Positions 41,060 through 52,604 of a stretch of 53,371 nucleotides of DNA are shown here, in pieces. The DNA lies in assembly GCF_011045015.1 (NCBI RefSeq), contig NZ_JAAKZY010000055.1, positions 1 to 53,371 of the forward strand, in the 5' to 3' direction. The notes beneath the pieces are model-generated. The model worked only from the letters and a program-made list of their open reading frames with translations, was not told the origin of the DNA and did not search any database. The translations under genes and the position numbers were made by a program. The stretch is from Streptomyces scabichelini. GTDB taxonomy: Bacteria > Actinomycetota > Actinomycetes > Streptomycetales > Streptomycetaceae. How positions within the stretch are numbered: the first letter of the stretch is position 1; the number at the start of each line of letters is the position of its first letter.

Positions 41060-42523
41060 GTGGCCGTGACCGAGTCTGCGCCCGGCGTGGCGTCCGCGAT
41101 GCACGAGGCCGAGGTCGCGCCCCTTGCACATGAGGGGATTCTGCGACGGCAGTCGGCGCGCGAGTCCGCGGCACGCACCTATGCGCGTGCCCTGCCGATC
41201 GTGCCCGTCCGCGCGCGGGGGATGACGATCGAGGGGGCCGATGGGGCGCGCTACCTCGACTGCCTTTCGGGTGCGGGGGCGTTGGCTCTCGGCCACAACC
41301 ACCCGGTGGTGCTGGAAGCGATCAGGAACGTCCTCGACTCGGGGGCGCCGCTGCACATCCTCGATCTGGCCACACCCGTCAAGGACGCGTTCACCACCGA
41401 GCTGTTCCGTACGCTGCCATCCGATTTCGCCGACCACGCGCGCGTGCAGTTCTGCGGGCCCGCGGGCACGGACGCGGTCGAGGCCGCGCTGAAGCTGGTG
41501 CGCGCCGCGACCGGGCGCACCGGGATGTTCGCCTTCGCCGGCGCCTATCACGGGATGACCGCGGGGGCGCTCGAAGCATCCGGGGGCGCGTCGGACGTAC
41601 GCGTCGCGCGCCTGCCCTATCCGCAGGACTACCGCTGTCCGTTCGGCGTCGGCGGCGAGCGGGGAGCCGAACTCGCCGCTCGCTGGACGGAGTCCCTCCT
41701 CGACGACGCCAAGTCCGGAGTGCCGAAACCCGCCGGGATGATCCTTGAACCGGTGCAGGGCGAGGGCGGCGTGATCCCGGCGCGTGACGACTGGATGCGG
41801 AGAATGCGCGAGATCACGTCCGCGCGCTCCATCCCCCTGATCGCCGACGAGGTCCAGACGGGCGTCGGTCGTACCGGCACCTTCTGGGCCGTGGAACACA
41901 GCGGCATCACACCCGACGTGATGGTCCTCTCCAAGGCCATCGGCGGCAGCCTGCCCCTGGCTGTCGTGGTCTACCGCGACGACCTCGACATGTGGGAACC
42001 CGGCGCCCACGCAGGCACGTTCCGCGGCAACCAGCTCGCTATGGCCGCAGGCGCTGCGACCCTCGCGTACGTCCGTGAGAACCGTCTCGCCGAGCGCGCC
42101 GCCCTCCTGGGCGCCCGCATGCTGGCCCAACTGCGGTGCCTGGCCGCCGACTTCCCCTGCGTCGGCGACGTACGCGGACGAGGACTGATGATCGGTGTCG
42201 AACTCGTCGACCCGGAGGAACCGCCCGAGTCCACCGCCGCAGGCCCCGCCCGCAGGCCGCGCCCCGCCGCCCCCGACCTGGCGGCCGCCGTTCAGCGGGC
42301 GTGCCTGCGCCGCGGGCTGATCGTGGAACTCGGCGGACGGCACTCCAGCGTGGTGCGGCTCCTGCCGCCCCTGACGATCACCGACGAGCAGGCCAACGCG
42401 GTGCTCGAGCGGCTGTCGGAAGCGGTCGCGGCGGTTGCAGCGGCTCCGACGGGGCCGCAACTCGGAAAGACCCAGGTCCAACCAACGCCGGAACAGCCCC
42501 GGTTCGTCGCAGCACAAGTCTGA
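41060..42523 (+). CDS. Diaminobutyrate--2-oxoglutarate aminotransferase family (siderophore precursor)
   Basis: This is a class III PLP aminotransferase of about 487 aa. It has the GAGALALGHNHP motif, the AYHGMT region, DEVQTGVGRTGTFWA, and the PLP lysine in LSKAIGGSLPLAVV. The best family match is L-2,4-diaminobutyrate:2-oxoglutarate aminotransferase, which makes diaminobutyrate for 1,3-diaminopropane-type siderophores such as rhizobactin 1021. The GTG 41060 has GGGAGGA about 8-10 nt upstream. The next gene starts 21 bases downstream. It is probably the first gene of a three-gene operon with the siderophore synthetase and acyltransferase. No diaminobutyrate decarboxylase is in the window. 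Confidence 0.87.
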   Translation: MAVTESAPGVASAMHEAEVAPLAHEGILRRQSARESAARTYARALPIVPVRARGMTIEGADGARYLDCLSGAGALALGHNHPVVLEAIRNVLDSGAPLHILDLATPVKDAFTTELFRTLPSDFADHARVQFCGPAGTDAVEAALKLVRAATGRTGMFAFAGAYHGMTAGALEASGGASDVRVARLPYPQDYRCPFGVGGERGAELAARWTESLLDDAKSGVPKPAGMILEPVQGEGGVIPARDDWMRRMREITSARSIPLIADEVQTGVGRTGTFWAVEHSGITPDVMVLSKAIGGSLPLAVVVYRDDLDMWEPGAHAGTFRGNQLAMAAGAATLAYVRENRLAERAALLGARMLAQLRCLAADFPCVGDVRGRGLMIGVELVDPEEPPESTAAGPARRPRPAAPDLAAAVQRACLRRGLIVELGGRHSSVVRLLPPLTITDEQANAVLERLSEAVAAVAAAPTGPQLGKTQVQPTPEQPRFVAAQV

Positions 42524-42544
42524 ACCACCTCCCAAGGAACGCTC

Positions 42545-44482
42545 TTGAACGCCACCCCCGCACCCCGTAGCCGCCTCCACACCACTGAGCGGGGCCCGGG
42601 AGCAGAGTTCGTCCCCAGGCAGAAGGAAGGGCCCGGGGAGTCCGAGCGGCTGCGCGGTGCAACCGCCGACCCGCTGGATCACCCCGATGCGCACACCGCA
42701 GCCCAGGCCGCAGCTGTGGAGAACCTGCTGCGCTGCTGGGTACGGGAGAACGACCTCACCGCACCCGACGACGGCACCCTCCGCATCCCCCTTCCCGCCA
42801 GCGGCACTGCCCTCGTCGTCCCGGTGCACTACTGGTCCCCGACGGGTTGGCACCGCCTCGGGCCTCCTTACCTCTCCGACGCCCCCGACCAGGCGCCCCC
42901 CACGGACGCGGCCACGCTGGCGGCGCTCCTCGGACGAGAGGCTCTGGCGGGCGGCACGGAGACCGAGGCAGAGACGGAGGCGAAGGCCGAGGGGAAGGCC
43001 GGGACGAAGGCTGACAGCGGAGACTTGGTGGGCCGGGTGGCCGACTCCGTCCAGCGAACCGTCGTGTTCATCAGCGAGCGCAGGAAGCACCCTGCCGACA
43101 GCTCGGACCTCTTCCTCGCCGCCGAGCAGTCGCTCCTGTTCGGTCACCCGCTGCATCCCTCCCCGAAGAGCCGCGAAGGACTCTCCGAGGCCGAGACCCG
43201 GTTCTACTCACCCGAGTCGCGCGGCTCCTTCCCGCTGCACTGGATGGCCGTAGCCCCCTCCGTACTCGCCACTGACTCTGCCTGGACCGAGCGTGGACGT
43301 CCCGTACCCGCTCAGCAGCTCACCACCCGGCTTGCCGGCTCCGGACTGCCGCTGCCCGACGGATACGCCGCGCTCCCCGTGCACCCCTGGCAGATCCGCG
43401 AGGTCCGCCACCGCTCCGCGACGGCGCAACTGCTGGACGCCGGTCTGCTCCAGGACCTCGGCCCTCACGGCTCCCCTTGGCACCCCACCTCCTCCGTACG
43501 CACGCTCTACCGCTCCGGCGCCCCCGCGATGCTGAAGCTGCCGCTGGGCCTGCGCATCACCAACTCCCGCCGGGAGAACCTCCGCAAGGAACTCCACCGC
43601 GGTGTCGAGGTCCACCGCCTGCTGCGTTCCGGTCTCGCCGAGCAGTGGCAGGCGGCCCACCCGGGCTTCGACATCGTCCGTGACCCGGCCTGGCTCGCCG
43701 TCGACGACCCGGACGGCAACCCCGTGCCCGGGCTCGACGTGATGATCCGCCACAACCCGTTCACGCCGACGGACGCCGTCTCCTGTATCGCCGGACTCGT
43801 CTCAGCAAGGCCCACGGTCCAGCCCGGCGGATCGCCGCGCTCCGAGCAGGGCAGGCCCACGATGCGGTCACGGCTCACCGAGATCGTCACGCGCCTGGCC
43901 GGACGGACCGGCCGACCGCGTGGCGCCGTCGCCGCCGAGTGGTTCCTCCGCTACCTGGAACAGGTGATCCGCCCCGTCCTCTGGCTGGACAGCGAGGCCG
44001 GTATCGCATTGGAGGCCCACCAGCAGAACACCCTGCTCCTGCTGGACGCACAGGGCTGGCCCGTCGGCGGCCGCTACCGCGACAACCAGGGCTACTACTT
44101 CCGCGAGTCCCGGCGCGCGGAGCTGGACAGGCGGCTTCCCGGCATCGGCCGACACAGCGACACCTTCGTCTCCGACGAGGTCACCGACGAACGCTTCGCC
44201 TACTACCTCGCCATCAACAACGTGCTCGGCCTCATCGGCGCCTTCGGCTCCCAACACCTCGCCGACGAACGGCTGTTGCTCGCCGCGTTCCGTCGCTTCC
44301 TCGCCGATGTCGCCTCAGGCCCTGCCCGACTGCGTACACCCCTGCCCGCCCACCTGCTCGACTCACCCGTACTGCGCTGCAAGGCCAACCTGCTGACCCG
44401 GCTGCACGGGCTCGACGAACTCATCGGCCCGGTCGACACCCAGTCCGTCTACATCACCATCGCCAACCCCCTTCATTCCTGA
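42545..44482 (+). CDS. IucA/IucC family siderophore synthetase
   Basis: This is an NRPS-independent siderophore synthetase of 645 aa that joins a carboxylate such as citrate to an amine or hydroxamate. Motifs are HPLHPSPKSREGLS, the ATP-binding KLPLGLRITNSRRE and EAHQQNTLLLL, with a FhuF-like C-terminus (RDNQGYYF). The start is TTG 42545 with AAGGAAC upstream. Residues about 135-160 form an insertion of Glu/Lys/Ala repeats (ETEAETEAKAEGKA). The gene lies between the aminotransferase and acyltransferase genes with short gaps (21 and 39 bases). The precise product cannot be predicted. Confidence 0.92.
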   Translation: MNATPAPRSRLHTTERGPGAEFVPRQKEGPGESERLRGATADPLDHPDAHTAAQAAAVENLLRCWVRENDLTAPDDGTLRIPLPASGTALVVPVHYWSPTGWHRLGPPYLSDAPDQAPPTDAATLAALLGREALAGGTETEAETEAKAEGKAGTKADSGDLVGRVADSVQRTVVFISERRKHPADSSDLFLAAEQSLLFGHPLHPSPKSREGLSEAETRFYSPESRGSFPLHWMAVAPSVLATDSAWTERGRPVPAQQLTTRLAGSGLPLPDGYAALPVHPWQIREVRHRSATAQLLDAGLLQDLGPHGSPWHPTSSVRTLYRSGAPAMLKLPLGLRITNSRRENLRKELHRGVEVHRLLRSGLAEQWQAAHPGFDIVRDPAWLAVDDPDGNPVPGLDVMIRHNPFTPTDAVSCIAGLVSARPTVQPGGSPRSEQGRPTMRSRLTEIVTRLAGRTGRPRGAVAAEWFLRYLEQVIRPVLWLDSEAGIALEAHQQNTLLLLDAQGWPVGGRYRDNQGYYFRESRRAELDRRLPGIGRHSDTFVSDEVTDERFAYYLAINNVLGLIGAFGSQHLADERLLLAAFRRFLADVASGPARLRTPLPAHLLDSPVLRCKANLLTRLHGLDELIGPVDTQSVYITIANPLHS

Positions 44483-44521
44483 GGAACATGACCCGCCCCA
44501 TCTCCTGAGAGGAGCGTCGCC

Positions 44522-45322
44522 GTGCCTCCCACCGATGCGAGCACCGACGCCGGCACCGCCCCCAGCTCGTCCCTCGGCAGCGACACGGGCCCCGGCGCGG
44601 ACAGCCAGGACACACTCGACCTGCGCCTGCCCGACGAACTCATCGCGCTCTTCGCCGATGAGGGCGAAGCAGCCGGGGGAGCAGAGCGCGCAGCGGAACG
44701 GGACGACAGGAAGGGCACGGCGAAGCCCGACCTCGGCACCCCGGCCGGTGACGACCTGCTCGACGGCGTCGGCGACTGGGGTCCGATCGCCACCCCTGTC
44801 GGCGTCCTCCACCTCGTCCCCGTACGCATCGACCGCGACCTTCCGCTCGTCAGCCGCTGGATGAACGACCCCGCCGTCGCGGCGTTCTGGGAGCTGGCGG
44901 GACCCGAGAAGGTGGCCGGGGACCACCTGAGCGCCCAGCTCGACGGGGACGGCCGCAGCGTTCCCTGTCTCGGCGTGCTGGACGGCACGCCGATGAGCTA
45001 CTGGGAGATCTATCGCGCGGACCTCGACCCGCTGGCCCGCCACTATCCCGCTCGTCTCCATGACACTGGAATCCACCTCCTCATCGGCGGTGTCGCCAAC
45101 CGTGGTCGGGGACTCGGCTCAGCCCTGCTCAGGGCCGTCTCCGACCTCGTACTCGACCGGCGCCCGTCGTGCGCACGTGTCGTCGCGGAACCCGATCTTC
45201 GTAACCCCCCCTCCGTGTCCGCCTTCCTGAGCGCCGGTTTCCGGTTCTCCGCCGAGGTCGACCTGCCCGGCAAACGGGCCGCCCTCATGGTCCGAGACCG
45301 GGTCCTGCGCGATCTGCTGTAG
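44522..45322 (+). CDS. GNAT acetyltransferase of the siderophore (AlcB/RhbD) type
   Basis: The product is about 266 aa. After an acidic N-terminus of about 90 residues comes the siderophore-type GNAT domain: RDLPLVSRWMNDPAVAAFW, YWEIYRADLDPLARHYP, GIHLLIGGVANRGRGLGSALL and NPPSVSAFLSAGFRFSAEVD. Related enzymes acylate N-hydroxylated diamines. GTG 44522 is supported by GAGAGGAG. It is the last gene of the siderophore set. The monooxygenase that would make its hydroxylamine substrate is not nearby. It might alternatively acylate a diamine directly. Confidence 0.88.
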   Translation: MPPTDASTDAGTAPSSSLGSDTGPGADSQDTLDLRLPDELIALFADEGEAAGGAERAAERDDRKGTAKPDLGTPAGDDLLDGVGDWGPIATPVGVLHLVPVRIDRDLPLVSRWMNDPAVAAFWELAGPEKVAGDHLSAQLDGDGRSVPCLGVLDGTPMSYWEIYRADLDPLARHYPARLHDTGIHLLIGGVANRGRGLGSALLRAVSDLVLDRRPSCARVVAEPDLRNPPSVSAFLSAGFRFSAEVDLPGKRAALMVRDRVLRDLL

Positions 45323-45349
45323 CGCCATCACTTTTGGTACACCGCTCGT

Positions 45350-45422
45350 CCCGATCCGGTTCCCAGTCGAACCCGATCCGGTTCTCAGCCGAACTCGCGA
45401 ACCCGATCCGGTTCCCAGTCGA
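45350..45422. repeat. Three 21-base repeats with near-palindromic cores
   Basis: Three copies of CCCGATCCGGTT(C)(C/T)CAG... start at 45350, 45372 and 45402. The second and third lie in a 16-mer, GAACCCGATCCGGTTC, centred on GATC with two mismatches from perfect dyad symmetry (45369-45384 and 45399-45414). They lie 28 bases after the acyltransferase gene and 110 bases before the dinG promoter. Confidence 0.75.
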
Positions 45423-45530
45423 GGAGTCCCGTGCCGAAACCCCCGCCGTCCCGAACCGGCTGTACCAGCAGTGATCACCGTCTCCCCACGCGTCTTGATC
45501 GCGCCCCTCGCCCCGGCATTGATCGCCCGG

Positions 45531-45553
45531 TTGTCGGTGGCGACCCGTAGGGT
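45531..45553 (+). promoter_or_regulatory. RecA-NDp-like (PafBC-type) promoter of dinG
   Basis: TTGTCGGTGG is followed after seven bases by TAGGGT, 9 nt before the dinG ATG. All ten bases of the first element and TANNNT match the consensus. Confidence 0.8.
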
Positions 45554-45562
45554 GGTCGCGCT

Positions 45563-47575
45563 ATGACAGAGCACTCACTCCCCGAACTCCTGCATGCCGC
45601 CGTCACAGCCGTCGGCGGTACGGAGCGCCCTGGCCAGGTGACCATGGCCGAAGCCGTCGCGGAGGCCATCGACGCCGGCTCCCATCTGCTGGTCCAGGCG
45701 GGCACCGGCACCGGTAAGTCGCTCGGCTACCTGGTGCCCGCGCTCGCACACGGGGAAAGAGTCGTCGTCGCGACGGCCACCCTGGCGCTCCAGCGGCAGC
45801 TGGTGGAGCGGGACCTTCCGCGTACGGTCGACGCGCTGCACCCGCTGCTGCGCCGCCGCCCGGAGTTCGCCATGCTCAAGGGCCGGTCGAACTACCTCTG
45901 CCTGCACCGCCTCCGTGAAGGCATGCCGCAGGACGAAGAGGAGGGCCTCTTCGATCAGTTCGAGGCGGCCGCGCCCACCAGCAAGCTGGGCCAGGACCTC
46001 CTGCGGCTGCGGGACTGGTCGGACGACACCGAGACCGGCGACCGCGACGACCTCACCCCGGGCGTCTCCGACCGGGCCTGGTCACAGATCTCCGTGTCCT
46101 CCAGGGAGTGCCTGGGCGCCTCGAAGTGCGCGTACGGCGCCGAGTGCTTCGCCGAGATGGCCCGCGAGCGCGCCAAGCTCGCCGAGGTCGTCGTCACCAA
46201 CCACGCACTCCTCGCGATCGACGCCATCGAAGGCGCCCCGGTCCTGCCGCAGCACGAGGTGCTGATCGTCGACGAGGCCCACGAACTGGTCTCCCGCGTC
46301 ACCGGAGTCGCGACCGGCGAGCTCACCCCGGGCCAGGTCAACCGCGCCGTGCGCCGCGCCGCGAAGCTCGTCAACGAGAAGGCGGCCGACCAGCTCCAGA
46401 CGGCCGCCGAGGGCTTCGAGCGCCTGATGGAGCTGGCCCTGCCGGGCCGCCTGGAGGAGCTCCCGGAGGACCTCGGGTACGCACTGATGGCACTGCGCGA
46501 CGCCGCCCGTACGGTGATCTCCGCGATGGGGACGACACGCGACAAGTCGGTCGGGGACGAGGACGCGGTCCGTAAACAGGCGCTCGCCGCCGTGGAGACG
46601 ATCCACGATGTGGCCGAGCGGATCACGAACGGTTCCGAGTGGGACGTCGTCTGGTACGAGCGCCACGACCGCTTCGGTGCTTCCCTGCGCGTCGCGCCCA
46701 TGTCCGTCTCGGGCCTCCTCAGGGAGAAGCTCTTCACGGACCGTTCCGTGGTCCTCACCTCGGCGACACTGAGGCTCGGCGGCGACTTCAACGGAGTCGG
46801 GGCGTCCCTGGGGCTGGCGCCCGAAGGCACGGAGGGCGACGACCTCCCGCAGTGGAAGGGCGTCGACGTCGGCTCGCCCTTCGACTACCCGAAGCAGGGC
46901 ATCCTGTACGTCGCCAAGCATTTGTCGCGTCCCGCGCGCGACGGCGACCGCACGGACATGCTGAACGAGCTCACTGAGCTGATCCAGGCGGCAGGCGGCC
47001 GGACGCTCGGGCTCTTCTCGTCGATGCGGGCCGCTCAGCTGGCGGCCGAAGAGCTGCGCTCCCGCATTCCCGAGTTCCCGATCCTCCTCCAGGGCGAGGA
47101 GACGCTCGGCGAGCTGATCAAGAACTTCTCGGCCGATCCGAAGACGTGTCTCTTCGGCACGCTCTCCCTCTGGCAGGGGGTCGATGTGCCGGGCTCCAGC
47201 TGCCAGTTGGTCGTCATGGACAAGATCCCCTTCCCGCGCCCGGACGACCCCCTGATGAGCGCTCGCCAGAAGGCCGTCGAGGACGCCGGGGGCAACGGCT
47301 TCATGGCTGTCGCCGCCACGCACGCGGCACTGCTCATGGCTCAGGGCGCCGGCCGCCTCGTACGAGCGATGGGGGACCGCGGCGTGGTCGCCGTACTGGA
47401 CCAGCGGCTGGCCACGGCTCGTTACGGCAGCTACCTGAAGGCGTCACTGCCCGACTTCTGGTACACGACGGACCGTAACCAGGTACGGAGGTCGCTGGCC
47501 GCGATCGACGAGGCGGCACGGAAGGCCGAGGTGGCACAGGAGGCCGAGGCGGCACGGGAGGCGGAGGGCGAGTAG
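45563..47575 (+). CDS. dinG: ATP-dependent DNA helicase DinG/XPD-like
   Basis: This Fe-S superfamily 2 helicase is 670 aa. Walker A is AGTGTGKS at residues 46-53 and Walker B is IVDEAHELV. The four cysteines expected for the 4Fe-4S cluster are one in NYLCLHRL and three in ECLGASKCAYGAEC. C-terminal motifs include LTSATL and MAQGAGRLVRAMGDRG. It acts in unwinding structured DNA during repair and replication. ATG 45563 lies just after a RecA-NDp-like promoter with a very short leader, so it is probably damage induced. It ends 4 bases before a strong hairpin. Confidence 0.96.
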   Translation: MTEHSLPELLHAAVTAVGGTERPGQVTMAEAVAEAIDAGSHLLVQAGTGTGKSLGYLVPALAHGERVVVATATLALQRQLVERDLPRTVDALHPLLRRRPEFAMLKGRSNYLCLHRLREGMPQDEEEGLFDQFEAAAPTSKLGQDLLRLRDWSDDTETGDRDDLTPGVSDRAWSQISVSSRECLGASKCAYGAECFAEMARERAKLAEVVVTNHALLAIDAIEGAPVLPQHEVLIVDEAHELVSRVTGVATGELTPGQVNRAVRRAAKLVNEKAADQLQTAAEGFERLMELALPGRLEELPEDLGYALMALRDAARTVISAMGTTRDKSVGDEDAVRKQALAAVETIHDVAERITNGSEWDVVWYERHDRFGASLRVAPMSVSGLLREKLFTDRSVVLTSATLRLGGDFNGVGASLGLAPEGTEGDDLPQWKGVDVGSPFDYPKQGILYVAKHLSRPARDGDRTDMLNELTELIQAAGGRTLGLFSSMRAAQLAAEELRSRIPEFPILLQGEETLGELIKNFSADPKTCLFGTLSLWQGVDVPGSSCQLVVMDKIPFPRPDDPLMSARQKAVEDAGGNGFMAVAATHAALLMAQGAGRLVRAMGDRGVVAVLDQRLATARYGSYLKASLPDFWYTTDRNQVRRSLAAIDEAARKAEVAQEAEAAREAEGE

Positions 47576-47579
47576 CCGA

Positions 47580-47615
47580 CTGTGCTGTCCCCGGTGTCGG
47601 CCGGGGACAGCACAG
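47580..47615. terminator. Bidirectional terminator dinG/lexA
   Basis: A perfect 15-base stem (CTGTGCTGTCCCCGG and its complement) with a 6-base loop (TGTCGG) lies between convergent dinG and lexA. Confidence 0.88.
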
Positions 47616-47665
47616 GGCCCCGGAACCGGCGCAGTTGGTCCCGGGGCCCGGTCAGGGGCGGAGTG

Positions 47666-48448
47666 TCAGACCCGCCTCAGCACCGCCACGACCTTGCCGA
47701 GGATGGTCGCCTCGTCGCCGGGGATCGGCTGGTACGCGGAGTTGTGGGGCAGCAGCCACACGTGCCCGTTCTCGCGCTTGAAGCGCTTGACCGTGGCCTC
47801 GCCGTCCAGCATCGCGGCCACGATGTCGCCGTTCTCGGCGACCGGCTGGCGGCGCACCGTCACCCAGTCTCCGTCGCAGATCGCGGCCTCGATCATCGAG
47901 TCGCCGACGACCTTCAGGACGAACAGCTCGCCGTCGCCGACCAGCTGCCGGGGCAGCGGGAACACGTCCTCGACCGACTCCTCGGCGAGGATCGGGCCAC
48001 CGGCGGCGATGCGGCCGACCAGCGGGACGTACGACGCGGCCGGTTTGCCCGCCGTGTCGGTGGGCTGCACCGTGGACTGGTCGGATCCCCGGACCTCATA
48101 GGCGCGCGGCCGGTGGGGGTCGCGGCGCAGGAAGCCCTTGCGCTCGAGTGCCATCAGCTGGTGTGCGACCGAGGAGGTGCTGGAGAGGCCCACGGCCTGC
48201 CCGATCTCCCGCATCGACGGCGGGTACCCGCGACGCTGCACGGAGTCCCTGATGACCTCGATCACCCGGCGCTGCCGGTCGGTGAGTCCCGAGCTGTCCG
48301 CCCGGATTCCTGGAGGTCGGCCCGGCAGGGAGCGTGTGGGCTTGGGTCCCTCCTGATTCAATGCTTCATTCATGGCATGCACCGGCTCGAGTCGGCCCTG
48401 GGAGCGGTCCTGGGCAGTGATGGTGGCACTGTCTGCGGTGGTGGTCAC
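47666..48448 (-). CDS. lexA: SOS repressor LexA
   Basis: LexA represses DNA-damage genes and is cleaved when RecA filaments form. The protein is about 260 aa. The N-terminal winged helix is SGLTDRQRRVIEVIRDSVQ then STSSVAHQLMALERKGFL. The self-cleavage Ala-Gly bond lies in VGRIAAGGPILAEE. The catalytic serine is in VGDSMIEAA and the lysine in GEATVKRF. Start GTG 48448 gives the sequence TTTADSATITAQDRSQ, as I remember for S. coelicolor LexA. A LexA box lies 60 bases upstream, so it is autoregulated. The frame upstream of 48448 has no family sequence. Confidence 0.97.
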   Translation of the reverse strand: MTTTADSATITAQDRSQGRLEPVHAMNEALNQEGPKPTRSLPGRPPGIRADSSGLTDRQRRVIEVIRDSVQRRGYPPSMREIGQAVGLSSTSSVAHQLMALERKGFLRRDPHRPRAYEVRGSDQSTVQPTDTAGKPAASYVPLVGRIAAGGPILAEESVEDVFPLPRQLVGDGELFVLKVVGDSMIEAAICDGDWVTVRRQPVAENGDIVAAMLDGEATVKRFKRENGHVWLLPHNSAYQPIPGDEATILGKVVAVLRRV

Positions 48449-48507
48449 GTCGGCCCCTCTCGTTCGTCTCCCTGCTGGACAACGGTAGTTGCTTTCGAAA
48501 GGTTGCG

Positions 48508-48523
48508 CCAAACACACGTTCGA
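48508..48523 (-). promoter_or_regulatory. LexA box of lexA
   Basis: On the minus strand TCGAAC-GTGT-GTTTGG fits GAAC-N4-GTTC with one mismatch in the second half. It lies 60 bases upstream of the lexA start. Confidence 0.7.
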
Positions 48524-48798
48524 GTGAAAGATTGCGAATTGCCTGGCCTGATCATGTGTTTGGGTGTATGGCCAACATGGCACCTGGCGGACAAAACGGC
48601 TGATTGGTGTACTCTTCGCCGCCGGGACGACGACCTCGTGGGTCGGCGCCCAGTCTGCCATCCGGTATCCCGTCAACCGGTTACCGGCCCCCTGTGTGCC
48701 GCGCCCACGTTATCTCCGCAGGCCCCGGCCCCGATATGGGTGTGCAGCACCTGTCGGCACCGGCGCGACACGCGCGCGGGGGGTAATTTTGCGGTCAA

Positions 48799-48814
48799 AC
48801 CCCAGATCTAGTGG
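48799..48814 (+). promoter_or_regulatory. Probable NrdR box of nrdRJ
   Basis: ACCCCAGATCTAGTGG matches about 11 of 16 positions of the NrdR consensus ACACWATATATWGTGT. NrdR boxes usually come in pairs. A weak second copy starts 31 bases upstream at 48768 (ACAC kept, poor elsewhere), the expected helical distance. Confidence 0.5.
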
Positions 48815-48956
48815 TTGGATGGCAATAGCAGCCCAGAAGTTGTGGTCCCCCGGGTCCTCCAGGGTCTGATCATCGCCTATGCTGGGAGCTGCTTCGAGGG
48901 GCCCGAGTGGCCTTCCGAGGCTATTGAGTCGTGCTGTGAAGGAGGGTTGGAGTTCG

Positions 48957-49508
48957 ATGCACTGCCCCTTCTGCAGGCACCCCGACAGCCGCGTCGTCGA
49001 CAGCCGTACGACCGACGACGGTACGTCGATCCGCAGGCGCCGCCAGTGCCCCGACTGCTCCCGTCGATTCACGACGGTGGAGACGTGCTCGCTCATGGTG
49101 GTCAAGCGGTCCGGAGTCACCGAACCCTTCAGTCGTACCAAGGTCATCAACGGCGTACGCAAGGCGTGCCAGGGACGACCTGTCACCGAGGACGCACTCG
49201 CCCAGCTCGGCCAGCGGGTCGAGGAGGCGGTGCGGGCCACCGGAAGCGCCGAACTGACCACCCACGACGTGGGGTTGGCCATCCTCGGCCCGCTGCAGGA
49301 GCTGGACCTCGTCGCCTATCTGCGATTCGCGTCCGTGTACCGGGCGTTCGACTCGCCGGAGGACTTCGAGGCCGCCATCGCGGAACTCAGGGAACAGACG
49401 CAGCGCCCCGCCGCGGACGACGATGACGCGGGCCAGGGGCGCCAGGGGAGCGACCGCGGGTCCGGAGGGACTGCCGAAGTCCCCGTGCCCGCCAGCGCCG
49501 CCGACTGA
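48957..49508 (+). CDS. nrdR: Transcriptional repressor NrdR
   Basis: NrdR represses ribonucleotide reductase genes in response to dATP/ATP. The protein is about 183 aa. The zinc ribbon has CPFC and CPDC; the ATP-cone follows (MVVKRSGVTEPFSRTKVING to TTHDVGLAILGPLQELDL). ATG 48957 is preceded by GGAG at about 6 nt. The hydrophilic C-terminal tail of about 35 residues is Gly/Ala/Asp-rich. nrdJ follows 150 bases later, forming the conserved nrdRJ unit of Streptomyces. It probably also represses a class Ia nrdAB elsewhere. Confidence 0.97.
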   Translation: MHCPFCRHPDSRVVDSRTTDDGTSIRRRRQCPDCSRRFTTVETCSLMVVKRSGVTEPFSRTKVINGVRKACQGRPVTEDALAQLGQRVEEAVRATGSAELTTHDVGLAILGPLQELDLVAYLRFASVYRAFDSPEDFEAAIAELREQTQRPAADDDDAGQGRQGSDRGSGGTAEVPVPASAAD

Positions 49509-49658
49509 CGAGCGGGCCGACCCGCGTCGGCCGGTCGGCGGCGACCAGAGACCTGTTGCGAGCGGACGCGTACGCGGTGCGCGCAACAACCAGAGACACA
49601 CCGTGCCCGGGAAGAACGAGGCACTTCAGGGCGTTTTGGCCCGATACAGGGAGGCGGC

Positions 49659-52544
<2,886 letters not shown>

Positions 52545-52557
52545 TCCGCACACCGTG

Positions 52558-52590
52558 AGGGGCGGCACGGCCACCGGCCGTGCCGCCCCT
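52558..52590. terminator. Bidirectional terminator nrdJ/terD-like gene
   Basis: A perfect 15-base stem (AGGGGCGGCACGGCC and its complement) with a 3-base loop lies between the nrdJ stop and the convergent TerD gene. Confidence 0.85.
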
Positions 52591-52604
52591 TCGGCTTGAG
52601 CGGG

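Larger units (their letters stand above)
48449..48956. other. Divergent region lexA/nrdR (508 bases)
   Basis: I see no convincing gene. Small open frames (for example 48564-48869) lack a family match, a good ribosome site and normal composition. From left to right it holds the lexA ribosome site, the LexA box (48508-48523), a possible -10 hexamer (TACTCT, about 48613-48618) and an NrdR-box-like palindrome (48799-48814). I see no cobalamin riboswitch. Confidence 0.6.

Noticed and set aside
40779..41133. Small plus-strand frame starting MQLRTDLPIRTC in the protease/siderophore gap
   Set aside because: It runs through both inverted repeats and into the aminotransferase in another frame, with no ribosome site.
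48564..48869. A possible 101-residue gene between lexA and nrdR
   Set aside because: It covers the NrdR-box-like site, has no ribosome site and its sequence has no family features.
49509..49658. Cobalamin riboswitch before nrdJ
   Set aside because: Only 150 bases, with no B12-box-like sequence; only a 7-base hairpin (49515-49532) is visible.
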